Source: Reticulitermes speratus (lineage: Eukaryota; Arthropoda; Insecta; Blattodea; Rhinotermitidae). Taken from it: a stretch of 64,000 nt of DNA. The notes beneath the pieces were generated by a model that ran no database searches, was not told the DNA's origin, and saw nothing but the letters and a program-made list of their open reading frames with translations. Below are positions 10,291-37,900 of this stretch, one piece after another (position 1 is the stretch's first letter; every line of letters starts with the position of its first letter). A program made the translations under genes and the position numbers. Where the stretch lies: NCBI GenBank assembly GCA_021186555.1, contig JAJKFL010000005.1, positions 44,449,635-44,513,634 of the forward strand, written 5' to 3'.

Positions 10291-13260
10291 TTTTGGCTTG
10301 TGTGTTTGCTACATATGCTATATATGTCACAGTAAAAGACCACGTTTCACACCCGTACAAAACATTATTTTGAAAGAATAGGGATGATGTAATGTGTATT
10401 CTGGTGTTACTCGTGTGATTTCTTACGAACCTGATTCTTGTTGTTTGTTATTTTTGTTGCCAACTGGTTTGTTTGTTAAAACTTTAGATTGATTTTGTTT
10501 TATTCTGTTGGTATTGTTTCGCGCTTGTACATAGGCAGTGTTGACCAGTGCTACGTAACTTCTGCAGTTGATCAACACCGCGAGTAATGAAATGACTTGC
10601 CGTTGAATGACGCAGTTTTGGCCCATTCTAAACGTAACGTTGCGAAATTAATCGTGTTGAATTGTCATGTCTATCCGTTGAAATACAGCTAAACTTCTTT
10701 TTATAAAATTTGTTATTACGGCGGTCGTACCAAAATTTGTAGACGTATTTGAACCTTCGGCAGCGGACACTTTTTAGACGAAGACCCACATGCACGCCTG
10801 CCCGAATCTCGAACGTAACTCCCTAAATATTTATCGAAGCGAAAAATGTTCCGGAAAAGATAAATTGAGGAGAAATCTGATACACAGATTTGATGCACTT
10901 TATACATTATCCCCGAAGTTACAGCTTTTGACAAGACTAAACGCCACAGCTGTTACAGTATGCGTACATATCCTAACCTGTTCCGCTTGGTGTGCATTGA
11001 TTGGCTGCACAAACTGCGTGCTTGGGATGCTGTTACGCAAGTAAAATAATTATTTGTCTAGTTCACAGTCCAGTTCTGACGTCATTTGCTTACAGTGTGT
11101 AATAAATTTCCAGTATTTCTCTTGCCGGCGTTCAGAAATAGAGGTCTGGGGGAAATTACCCGTATAAATGCAAAGGGTATGTCGTGCCGTTTATCTTCCG
11201 GACGATTTCACGTCCCTACAAACTTTATCAAAACACACTACACTTTTGTCCACATTAAAGGCTACTCTTAATAGGGGGGGGGGGCGAAGTAGCTCTGGGA
11301 GTATAATGACAAGTTAATGGCCTGGACAGCCGTGGAATAGGGGTTCAATTCCGGGCCGGGGCAGAGGTTTTTTCCCTCTACGCCCACATCGGCTGTTTGG
11401 TCCACCCGTTGGGTTTCGGAATCTTTCCTTGCAATTTACCTGCATCTGATGAAAGCGTAAGAGTCCGTGCAGCTATATCTTCACTTTCCCATATTGCCTA
11501 CATGGCCTGGTGCATAATTAAATATGGATACCTTTTTATTTTTATCTCACACTGCACAACGGATGTCTTGGAATATATTTCAGTAAGTTTTGAGGCTGTT
11601 CGAGAACAAAGTACCAATTTGAATTTTATGCCTGAGATAGGCTGTATGGACTGGAGAGGAGCTTCAGGAGTTTTTACTTCCAACTTAGAATGTGGTGATT
11701 AAGCGAGGGCAGATACGCTGGCAAACGTGACATGGGCTCTTGTAGAAAGTACAAGGCGCAAGTACACTATGCGGTCATAGATGGAGGGATAATGATAAAG
11801 TACAGGGGTGCAAAAATTTTACAAAAATATAGGAGCCACCTCAAAATTCTAGGCTACAGAAGGGTGACATGACGCAAGTACCGTACTGAGATTCACAAAT
11901 ATTATTCGCCATCGAACAAAATTCAGTCATTATTGTGTCCTGGCGACCGGGATTTGTGCACCCCTGTTAAAGTACATGTTAGGGGAGTATGATGTGAGGA
12001 TGTAGACAGCATTAAGCTCGTTCCTGAAGGAGAGTGTCCGCCCTTGGTGTCCATGAGAACGGATTTGCTGCTGGTAAGCTAATTGTCACATGCTTAAGGA
12101 AGATATATTTTATGTTTAATTACTTGGGCAGGTATTGTATTTTATAAGGCTGAACAGGGGTTTTTAACGAAAGTAGTAGGTACCAGCTAAATACATGTTT
12201 CATGCTGTGTACAGTCACACCGTTTTGGTTTTGGCGCATTTTTATAATGAAAAGTTGCAAAAAATGTGTCTGTTATCTGTATGCCGTTTGTCTGCATGTA
12301 AGAAGTGGAGAAACGGAGAACGTATTTTTATGAATGTTGAGAGGCCTATTTGTCGACAAGTTTCAGTTTGCTTACAGCAGGAACATAATGTAAAAGACAT
12401 GACTTTTTGCCTGTATCTCGAGCGTAACTCGATAGTTATTTGTCAGTTGAATTGTGCAGAAGTTGTGTAACTCTGCGTAGTCAAAAACGTAATACACACC
12501 CGGTTTTCGATAGGAGTAAATAAAGTGAGCAAACACGCCAGAATTGTTAAGCTGTGCAGACATTGCCTCATTTGTTGAGGTAGTCGCCATACACACGTGC
12601 AATAAATGTACCTACTGCAGTGTGTATTTGTGTGTTTTGCGCGATTCTGACAGCAAACTAGCGATTTTTCCCCGAACAACATTTACCGTGTGGTCTTTTC
12701 AGTCGGGACTCTGCGTTTCCTGTGAGGTTGGAACTGAAAGTTTGTTCCTTAAATAAACCTTAGGTGTCAGGAAAGTTATGGCAAATTCAAGAATGGCGGA
12801 GCTGAGTCTCCGTTGATTTGGATTGCACTGAGACACCGGCATGCCTGCTGCAGTAGGAGAGCTTGTTGTCATTCCTGTCCGAGTAATTGAACACGTGTAA
12901 TAGTAAGTTGCTACTCCTCGCAAAACGCGATTTTGAGCGCATGAGCGCCCAGAAAATGTGCTTACACGGTTGATTTTTTTTTCTGAAGTTCCTAAGCGTG
13001 TTTGTGTTCAGAATAGAATAATCTTTTAGGATAATTTTTGTATTTGTTATGTTCTCTGCCTTTTAATTTTTAAAATCATTCGGTGGGAGGGGAAGATGCC
13101 TGGCCATTCCTCCTGCCGACTCCCATTTTTGAGCGGCTTGACGCCATGCCTTCTTACCGCTTCCAGGCAAAGCTTCTTGCTAAAAGGACCCAGTGTTTAT
13201 TTGATAGCTTCAAAATTCAAGGTTGAAACCTGAAAATATTTATCATAACATGGCGGGATA
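10291..13260. other. No gene recognised; possible upstream region of Gbeta
   Basis: It contains the SINE-like element at 11283, a CRE 8-mer at 11077-11084 and a segment at 12640-12745 that resembles 14795-14885 (GATTTTTCCCC, then ATTTACCG, then CTGCGTTTCCTGTGAGGT). A noncoding first exon of Gbeta could lie here, but I cannot place one. Confidence 0.4.
11283..11480 (+). repeat. SINE-like element with tRNA-like head
   Basis: GTAGCTCTGGGAGTATAATG resembles an A box and GGGGTTCAATTCCGGGCC a B box, spaced as in a tRNA-derived Pol III promoter. A run of G precedes it. The body beyond 11370 does not match the main SINE family of this window. Confidence 0.55.
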
Positions 13261-13273
13261 GGTTTATTTTCAT

Positions 13274-13293
13274 TGACGTCATACGTCATGACG
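13274..13293. promoter_or_regulatory. CRE site cluster upstream of the Gbeta start codon
   Basis: A perfect palindromic cAMP response element TGACGTCA (13274-13281) is followed at once by two more CGTCA/TGACG half-sites. It lies 290 bp before the Gbeta ATG. A further half-site, TGACGTAA, is near 13463. CREB/ATF factors bind this motif. Function here is an inference because the transcription start is unknown. Confidence 0.4.
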
Positions 13294-13564
13294 GAAGAGG
13301 CCAGTTTCAGGGGAATATATCGCGTTCATGATATGAAAAGCGTAAGACCGTTTTCCTCGTGAAGAGCTCCTGTAAAGTGTACCAGTTTTACGCACATACG
13401 TTTTTCCAGAAGCGTTGATGTCACCAGAAATGTACCAATAGCAAAGTGAGGAGTTGTGTACTTTGACGTAACGGCCTTATGGTATTGGTGTCGCTACCGT
13501 TCCTGTATTAACAGCAGTCATTTGTGTTCCAGCTCCTGCCCGATCCCGTGCGTGTTGAGCAAGT

Positions 13565-28379
<14,815 letters not shown>

Positions 28380-31300
28380 AGGATCCGTGAGGTACCCAGG
28401 TACATGCATCCTACTAGGAGATTGGAGCCAAGAGCCAAGCAAACATGGATATCAACGTTTAAAATAGAATTTTACGAGAATTTTTTGATGACACATGAAG
28501 CGAGAGAGTGGGATGTATGGAGTCAGAGGAAGCCTTGTTTTTGTGTAGCAGTGGTGGGTAGTAGCCATTTTGTTTTGCATTGGCATGCAGTATTTTGCAA
28601 ACCCTGATGGATGGTGCCATTCAATTTGTTGCGATGCTGCCATTTCTGCAGGGTTCTGAAGTCAATTTGATGTAACATCTTTTCAACAAAACATTCTTAC
28701 AGAACAAATTACTGAACAAAATTATTTCATTACAACTTTTTGGCTGTTGAATGATTGTGGCAAGTTCCAAATTTTTTAGGCTGTCAGTTCTGGCAGCCAT
28801 AACAGTAGAGTGATATCGGACAGTTATATTTGTTTATGGGCGGTTGTTACTCTTACGTGCGTCATATCTCAGGCAATGATTTGTTGGACCGCCCCTACTG
28901 CTGTTGCTTACAAAGTAGTCATTTGTTTTGTTGCATTGGAATTATTTGTTACTTCTGGACAAAGCTAATCACTGGTCCCTGTGGAGTTCTGTAAGCAGTA
29001 TAGATGCATCTTAAGTGGTCATAGTACAATGGCAGTCCAAGGGCATGAATACCGAACCAAGCAGAAATGTTTACTGCCATTTGCAACAATGACCAGAACT
29101 GTAAAACACCAGCTTTGAAACTGAATAGTTAATAATGTGCAATCTTGTGAACCAGAAAGGCATTTCATTGTGTTTTTTTATTATTATGCTTCTATTCCAT
29201 AATTTTGATCATTCTCAGTTCATTGTTTGCTACATTGACAGAAGAAGGGAATGCATTTACACCAGCCTCTCTTGTCTGGGCAGCAAGAGAGAGTCAGTAT
29301 GATTTAATCTAGTCACAAGTACCGACACAAGCCAGTGTTGCTGAAAATGTTCTGCTTGCTTTGTTTACTTGTTCATCTCCCCACCTTTCCAGCCAGGAGG
29401 CACATACTGTTCATACTATCTCGGCAAGCCACTCTGAGTCATGCGAACATTGGAGTTTGTATTGTCTTTAAAAAGGGACCACAAGGGTATGATGAAACTG
29501 GATTATGAAGTTGAAGAAATGAACTTAGAAAAGGCTTGAATGTTTTTTGTTATTATTAAATAAGAAATTTTCATCACGCACATTGTGCCACAATTTTCAA
29601 ATCATTAAAATACTTCTGAAAATAAACATAAAAATAAAAATTACTGCCATATGCTTCGACTTATGTATTACATTATATAATGATGTCTCTGCACGGTATA
29701 TACCACAGAAGTGGAGTCATGGGAAACCTAAATTTCTTTAGGGAAGTTAGCATCATTTTCTTTTTGTACGTAGTTGTGTGACATGAGCTGGGTACAAGTC
29801 ATCCACTCCCCCCCTGCCTGAGGCGCCTCGTGGCCCATCACACGCATTGCGGGATAGCGGTACTGTCTTATGCTTTGAGTCGTTTCCATAACAGATAAAA
29901 ACTAAAGTTGGATGTCACGCTAGATTTTTAATTCTTCTTGAACCTTTTCCACCTAGGGTTCCATATATGACTGGGGGGTATGTAATTGTGGTAGATGTGT
30001 ACATGACACATCAGCACCTCGCTGGCCATGAACCTTATCCAGAGTTGACATTGGTTAATGTTGATTATTCGTTTTGAACGTGAAATGCTTATAGTGTGGT
30101 TGAACAAATGAAAACTATGAAGTGGAAATTACCTTGTTAGTTGTGTAAATTTGTTCAAAGCATAATATCAAACACCCGCTTCTGAGGAAATGATAAAATC
30201 AGGACCTCATATCCCTGCTTTAAGTGAAGGCGAAAGTATTTGTCAATATAATTACAGACCGTGGTAGAGAAAATAAATCCTCACCTGTCCTGTCTGCATT
30301 CCGGGTAAAAGAAATGGAACTGAGGAAATTGGAGTATCAACCTTCATAATCAGCTTTTGAATGTATAAATTTAAGGGTTTTAAAAGCCCATCGCTCCCAT
30401 ACCAGTTTTAATACAGCGAGGTCACCCTGTAGTCCCCCTCCAGTAGACTAGAGTAGGGGTGTGTGTGCGTATTGTCATCATACACAGTATTTTCTAAATG
30501 TTTGTAAAAGAAGAGTCTGTTGGTATGCCTGTTGAGAAAGCTGAGTGTCTTTTTAACCATAATTTTTTTTTTCTGAAAAAGAATGGTGCAGGCTTATTCT
30601 ATAATCCACATACTCATGAAACAACCAATCTGGCAAAGTCTGTAGCCACAATCACATTTTCATTTCTGTTATGTTGCATGAGATACTGGTGACTTGGCTG
30701 CATGCTGTTGATCTCACAGGCCTAGCCAAGTACAGTATTTTGCAGCCAGACTCCCTGTGCTGTAATCAAAGAAAAGAAATTACCAGTGACCTCAGTGGAG
30801 CGTGTGAATTGCAATCACCGGAAATCACTAGCTTGTTCGTGTGAATGGAATTTAAAAACAGAAATATCAATATTATATGCAAAGCCAACCCTGTGCATCA
30901 TTTTTTTATATCGATATATTCTGTGTGAAACAAGTATGGATTACTTACCAATCAATCCTGCATATGAAGAGTGGTTTTTATTGTATAATTGCCAGTGCCA
31001 AGCTGCAGAGCCAGCTTGTATGGATGTGTGTGCATGTGTATCTGAACAATGCAACTGGGGGCTCTGCAGCTCGGTGTATCCAGTCCGACCTGCTTCTGTC
31101 AGGTTTCTGGGCGACAGCTCTCATGCGTTTGCACATAGACCAGTCAATATTTTGGTCAGAGTTTTCCATCGCTTATCCTCTGGTTACAAGGGCTCAGGGC
31201 TGTTCTACGTGCATGACGTGTCTACCTGAAGAAGGGTCGGCATGAAACCTGAGGTACATGTCATAATACCTAAGTGTGTAGGGGAAACATATTTCTCCTG

Positions 31301-32051
31301 TATTCAGCCAAAACCTGAAGAATCTGCTTCTTAGATTGGAAGTGGACTGAGTGGTTTTGCTTTTAACCCAAGAGACTTGTGCACTTTGATTTTATTTGTC
31401 TTTTCACCAAGGTTGACAAAAGTATCTGTATATTTAGCTTCTGTGGCCAAAACCAAACACAACAGATGATTCTTTGTTTTGCAGACAGACAGCTGAATTA
31501 TGTTTTATAAATAATATATATATTTTCTAATGATCCCATGTGAGGCTGTGCCCCAGAATCATTATTGTGTGTTGCCCCTACCCTGATCTGGGTCCAGCCC
31601 CCATGGTATAATACATGAACTTCATTTAGATGTCAACTTGGAATGTAATATTTAATTTCTCTATTAGAAGACAAAGGTAGTGACTGCTGTGGAGGGAACT
31701 ACATGGATACGTGTGTTGTGGGAGATTTTTGCATATTGTAGTAGTGACATATTTTTTTTGTATCATTTAAAACCAATTGCTGCTGTAGCTTATTGAAGTC
31801 GTGTTTTGTGATTTGTCTTGTAAGTAAACTATCTCACTTGTCCAAATAAAGCTCTTTGTCTTTAAAATATCGACTGACAACGTGTGTGTGTTACTTGATA
31901 ATATCTGCTGCTGATGACTGCTTGTGTACAGCGGCTGAAGAACAGATCATCTAGTTACGGGCGCCAGGAGCCATAGCCCAAGTAAAACCGTGGACTGGCT
32001 CACTGTTACGAGTTTAAGTTTGAATATGATAAACTATTTAGTTCTGACTAA

Positions 32052-32450
32052 TATACAGGGAGTTTCAACTGAAAACAAAAGCCAGATTCCCAAAAAAGCA
32101 TAACAGCCTTGCATTTCCTGAGATATCTATGTGTGTGTATGTATGTATGTGCACCACATACATACATACATACACACAGACACACACACACACACACACA
32201 CAAACAAACTTACCGCTGGTTATAGTAGGTGTTTGAAATGACCTTTTACAGCTCTCAGACATGCTTGACACCTGGTGAACAGATTGTTAAATGCTGTTTG
32301 AAATTTATGTCTAGAAATTGCTGATACTGCGTGGCAAGTTTATCGGCAACTGCATGGCACACACCACGAGTCCTGTCAATTTGAGTATGGTACGTTGCAT
32401 CACCTTAGTCACAGAGTCATTTTAACCTGCTGTCTGTAACAGATGCATAA
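32052..32450. repeat. Transposon-derived fragment starting TACAGGGAGTTTC
   Basis: The TACAGGGAGTTTC start is close to the end of the fold-back MITE at 16181. The following GACACCTGGTGAACAGATTG and TTTGAAATTTATGTC look like an old element, but no opposite end was found. A CA/GTAT microsatellite has grown inside it. It lies between Gbeta and DNAAF1. Confidence 0.4.
32125..32207. repeat. (GTAT)n/(CATA)n/(CA)n microsatellite with inverted halves
   Basis: GTGTGTATGTATGTATGTGC is followed by CACATACATACATACATACA and then a CA run, so the two halves can pair. Confidence 0.9.
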
Positions 32451-32784
32451 AGCACAGAGTACTGTAGATTTCTTTTGTTCACAGTATGCATTACAGTTTA
32501 ATACAGAAGACTAATTGTGGAAGCCTATATAAGGAAGAAATTGTATGAAATATGTCGTCAGAAATTTAGGACATGATTTGCTGGTTTTTCAGTTCCTCTG
32601 AAATCGAGTGTGTCTGAGAGTTGATGGAGGTAGTTTCCAACCTGTACTCTAACATGTGGTAAGTTATATTGTATATGTTACTGGTATATGTGGAAATGTA
32701 AGCCCGTTAAGCTTGCTGTGCATCTGGGTTCAGTTTTCAGTTGAACTCCATGTAATTTATGTCAGAATGTGTGACAGATTGCAG

Positions 32785-32960
32785 GGACTTGGTAGTCCAA
32801 GGGTAGGACACTTGTCTTGTGTGCTGAAGGCCTTGGGGTTTATCCAGATCTGATGCAGATTAAACTCGATACTTCCCCTTCCCTCACTTCTAGCAAAGTC
32901 AGAATTTCATGCATGTGAGTAAATACTGAGTTTGCACCTTACTCATGAGCTCATGTTCAC
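32785..32960 (+). repeat. SINE-like element with tRNA-like head
   Basis: GGTAGTCCAAGGGTAGGACA and GGCCTTGGGGTTTATCC fit degenerate A and B boxes. The following CCCTTCCCTCACTTCTAGC is not the body of the main SINE family, so this is a second family or a chimera. Confidence 0.5.
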
Positions 32961-33269
32961 CTACACTGTGTTACAAGATCGCATGCTGGTCTCTGTTCAC
33001 TTGGTAGCAATTTAAATGTCCATGCTAAGCCAGAAGAACTCAGGCCTTCAGGAGATACAGTTGGTGTCTAAATCCATCTCCTAAACTGTGAATGTGGGGG
33101 ATTATCAGGCCGCACTATGCTTTAGAGTCCACATTAAACTATGTCTTTCCTGGCCATCTTCTTACCAGTGAAGGTAGCAGACTGCCACATTGCATAGACA
33201 GGCAGGAATCGGGAGCAACAAGGTATGCTGGATTTCATATCATCTTCACCGTGCATTTTTTAACAAATC

Positions 33270-33833
33270 ACAAATGACACACCAACGAAATGCGCTATAT
33301 TTTTTCACTTTTTATTCTTTAACCCCTACATATGTTTCAGTCCTTACAAGGCCATCTTCAGGGGGCTCATAGTCTACATTTACTTGACATCCATTGTCTG
33401 CTATTATGTTTTGTATCACATATAGTCAAGTTTCATAATCATTTATATTACAGTTATTTACAATTTTGTCCTTAAATATATAAAACACAGATTATAAAAT
33501 CCTTAAATAAGGTTCATCAATATTTTCATAGTAAAAAGATAAAATGAAGCTATATGGTTTTTTTTAAGATGTATCTTCTACCATTAGCTTGTTACTGGCA
33601 GCTGGTTCAGTATATGTAGGTAATCAGTCAAGTAAAACAGGTCCTGTTTGTGTTGTAAGGTCCAGTGGTGCAGTGTGTATATGTGATACAAAACAATAGC
33701 AGACAACAATGGATGTAAAGTAAATGTAGACTACAAGCCCCCTGAAGATGGCCTTGTAAGGGCTGAAACATATGTAGGGGTTAAAGAATAAAAAGTGAAA
33801 AAATATAGTGCATTTCGTTGGTGTGTAATTTGT
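33270..33833. repeat. Fold-back element with about 155-bp inverted arms
   Basis: The left arm (33270-33424) and right arm (33678-33833) are inverted copies with few mismatches; about 250 bp of AT-rich sequence separates them. Both arms contain CCCCTACATATGTTTCAG on one strand and CCCCCTGAAGATGGCC on the other. It lies between the converging Gbeta and DNAAF1 genes. Confidence 0.85.
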
Positions 33834-34980
33834 GAAAGGTATGCTGGATTTTGGCTTTCCAGTTTTAGCTGCATTGTATGTTGAAGTGATTTGGAATAGA
33901 TTGCAATCGCCTGAATGTGGTGACTGCAGTGTAAGCCAAAATGGAAGGACTTCAACATATGATGCACATAAACTTGGAAAGCCAAAATAATATATTACAG
34001 ACAGACCATAAATATGAAAGGAGAAGAATAATAAGTTATCTCTGGGTATGCTCTGTTGATGTTACTGCACATCTGGTTGTAGTTCCCTGCATCAGAAAGA
34101 AAATTGCAGCAGTGTAGTTTATTTATTATAATATGTAGTATCAGATGAGAAATGAGGATATCTGCATTGAAATCCCCCCTCCCTCCTCAGTAACCTGTGA
34201 GGAACAGCAAAGGTGTTGCAGATACTTGCAATGTGATCACAGAAGGATAAAATAAAACTTTTCCTTTTTAGTGTGCTGCAGGAACTTGGCATGGGAATGT
34301 AAGCTGTGAATAATGAAACTGACAGTGAAAGGGTTAAATTTTACTATTTGTTGTGTATAGTATCCAAAAGTCTGCAGAAGTAACCATATCACATTGAGAA
34401 TTTTCCAAAGAAATTGAATTGTTATTCCACTGTTTGTTCTACCCTTCTTGCTGTTGAAGTTGTCAGCGTTCATCTGTGGCATTAATGCATTAAATATATG
34501 GTGTGTTGAAGATTGTGTTGTCTCACGTGCCATTTCCATGGATCTTAATTGGCCATGTGTTGTAACAGAGCATGTGTGCACTCAAGATGGCCTAGTACTG
34601 AATTTAAAAGTCCTGGTCCTGCACAATACAGATTAAAACAGGCAAAGTAATATCTTGAAATTTGTTACCTTACTTTTTATTATTCGTCCGTTACATGATG
34701 TCTGGCATGAGAGATGTGAACATTAAATATAGAAGAACGTGATGAAAAAGTATTTTCATTTAATTGTGAATGACTTAATTTTATGAATACCAGATAAAAT
34801 CCTGAATCCTTGATGGATAGGGTATCTTGGACCTTCTTGAGACTGTATGTACTTACTGGTATTTACACATATAAGTTGCAGGACTTAATCTTTTGCTAGT
34901 GTCTCATTGTGTTTGGATCCCAATTAACAGTGGGTGAGAATTTTAAAGTTTCTACACATCAGATTGTTTTTTGGGTAAAA

Positions 34981-37900
34981 TTATTTGTCCTGATTTGTGA
35001 GTTGCAGCTCCAAGGAAGAGTTGATGTACCTCTTTATTTGTACAGCACTTGCTTCTTCGTTATTTCGAGCATGAACTGACATTTCAGTTGTTTTCTCCGC
35101 CTTTTCAGTATCATTATGTTCCGTTACCACAGTTTCTTTTGTATCTCTGTTTACGTCCTCTGTAATTGCTTTTTCTCTCTGTTCTCTGTTATCACATTTT
35201 GTCTCCAGTGTTGGTGTCTTCTGTTTGGTGTATTCTTTGTTTTGATCTGTAGCTTTGTATCTGAGTTGGCATTCACTTTTAAATGCATCAACCTCTTGCA
35301 TGGTGCTGACCATCTCTTTCCTGACTGAACTGATTTTTGTTACAATCACTGAGCCACTTCCATGCTTGTCTTCACCCTGCACTTCACTCCTATTGTAGCC
35401 TGCCCCAAGTTCCTGGGCTGTCATTGTTTTTCTGCCATGTGTCTGACATTTTTCAACAAAGTTATCCACAAGCGTCACTAAATTGCCTTTGTTGTTGGTT
35501 TTATAATCGTACCCAAGTTCCTGGAATTCCATCGTTTCTCTGCCTTGCACCTTTACAGGGGTGTCTTCCAGAGGCTGAATTTCATAAGCTGTGTTGCTTT
35601 CTTTATGATCATACCCAGGTTTCCAAAGTTTCATCATTTCTGTACCATGTACCTCATGTTTTTCAGCGGAATTGTTCAGAGACCTCATATCGTCACTGTT
35701 GTTCTCTGTGTAAGCATCTTCAAGTTCTAGGATGTCTGTCTTCCCTCTACCAGAGGAATCTTCTGGAAATGTCATTTTGCTATCTTTGTTGTTCTGTCTA
35801 TAGTCCTCAAGTTCTTGGACTTCTATCTTTTCTCTTCCTTGTGCCACCTGTTTTTGAGAGGAATTGTCCAGCAGCCTCCTTTTGTTACCTCTGTTGGTCT
35901 CTTTGCAATCATCCTGGAGTTCTTGGAATGCTGTACTTTTCCTACACTGTGCCTCATCTTCACAAAAGCAATCCAGAACCTGCCTTTCTTTCTGCCTGTT
36001 GCAAACCTTAGCATTTTGCAGCTGCATGATTTCTGCATCTGGGATGCATTTACTTGCTGGGCTTTTGTTACTGATGTCTGAGGTTGTATCATCTGCTTCA
36101 TGTTTGTATTTATTTGGTATTTTGGGATAAGTTTCTGCTGCACTTACATGAACTTCTCTGCCTTCCCTGACATGAGTTTCATCTTCCACTAAACATTTCT
36201 TATTTCTGTTGTTTTCTGCTTTTTGCTGCTCTGACTTCATCTTGTCCTCATCTAGAGTAATACCAGCATGCTGCGTGAGATAATTTGTTGATTCTGTGTG
36301 GGTTACTGTCTCAGTCAGATTGTCTTCCCCTGTCTCTGTGAATATAAGAAAAGATCAGCTGTAACTATAATTGATGTTTCATAATAGCCAAAAACACAAT
36401 GCAGTTTTGAAAACTCTCAGCAGCATTATGCAGGTTTAGGCTGACCATAATTCCTTGAGACAAAAATGGGACCCGGGGGGGGGGGCTAATGTTCATAAAG
36501 AGTAGGACATTTAAAGAAAATGTTTTATTACATAAAAATAGTGAACTTACAATAATTCTTCACAGAACCGCACAAGTGTTGCCAACACATATTTTTTCTT
36601 TTCTCTGAATAATTAATTGACTTTAAAGTTACACTATTTATTCAATGGGCAATTGATGATCTCGATCAACGTGCCTCTACCGATGGTTACACGAATGACT
36701 GGTACCTGCAATAGCAGCCATTGATGCAAACTTGATTATAGGTTATGATTGACCAATATTTAAGCATATTTTAAAGTTTTTATTAAAAACGGGACAAAAA
36801 TGGCATTTTTACGGCCAGGAAATAGCAAAAAAAACGGTACTGTCCCGTTCAAAATGGGACGTATGGTCAGCCTATGCATGTTGGTAGCTATTTAAGAAGT
36901 GAAATGCATGTAAAAGAATTCATTTCATGACAAAACCTAATTATTCATCTCTTTATCACAGCTGTACTCCACACACCTTGTACCAACTTCATAAACTAAG
37001 TAAACATGCAGCTTGATCATGTATACAGTAGACACATAATGGAGCTGTGTGCTTTGTGGAAGCCTAAAGCAGTCCCATGTTGGTCCATGTTGTGATTGAA
37101 ATGTTAACAACACGAATTTCTTACCAGTACTTCAGTTTCATTCCACCAACTCATGATGCACTACTCTGAGACAGTAAACTGTTACCCACACGTTAAGATC
37201 TGGCTACCAGCCCTGTAGTACTGGCAGATCTAAAATTCCTTGTTCCCAGGTAGTAAAGGTTAAGATATGAAACACTTGTGTCAGTTTATGTTGTGAAAAT
37301 GTGCTGCTTGTGTTGTGAATGATTGAGATAATCAGGGATGATACAAAGTATTATGTGTTGGGTCGCTGCCGACTTGTAAGCAGTGAACTGATATATGTGG
37401 TGGACTGGGTTCTGGAGTTTGTACCTCTGTTTGCTGTTGAATTGGCCATATCCTGAGTGTCCAGTTCCACGATGAGGCTGTTCTCTCCCTTCCCTTTCTG
37501 CCTCAGGGCTGAGTCCTGAATGTGCCATGGCATAATGAGTTCTGTCTTCTTGTAGTCTCCATCTGCACGTCTCTTTCCTTCAGACTCAGCCTCAGAGTCT
37601 GACGTGCCATTGTCTGAGATGCTGGCCTCACTGTCAGAACTGCTTCTGTCCATATCGTCTGACTCCTGCTCACATTTATTTACCCATATGTTGGTGCGGT
37701 ATCGACTGCAGCTTTCATGTACTAAAAAAGGCCTAAATAACTGGTCATTCCCACATCAAAATATTGTACTGATTCACTACTCCTTTGCTGTAAGGTGTCC
37801 TTTCGGTATGTTGTAATCCAGTGGTACCATATAATCTTTTGACAATGGTTTGACATGTGAAACATCACTAATGTACCAGGACTTCTTCCATTATCACTGA

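Larger units (their letters stand above)
28380..34980. other. Convergent interval between Gbeta and DNAAF1, including the Gbeta 3' UTR
   Basis: The Gbeta 3' UTR begins at 28380. Poly(A) signals AATAAA occur near 29620 and 31843, and I cannot choose between them. The interval also holds a transposon fragment (32.05 kb), a SINE-like element (32.8 kb) and a fold-back (33.3 kb). No third gene is recognised. Confidence 0.5.

Noticed and set aside
35337-36011. 224-codon open frame on the + strand
   Set aside because: It is the antisense shadow of the last DNAAF1 exon; its Cys/Phe/Leu-rich translation shows no domain, and the - strand frame is phase-linked to the gene.
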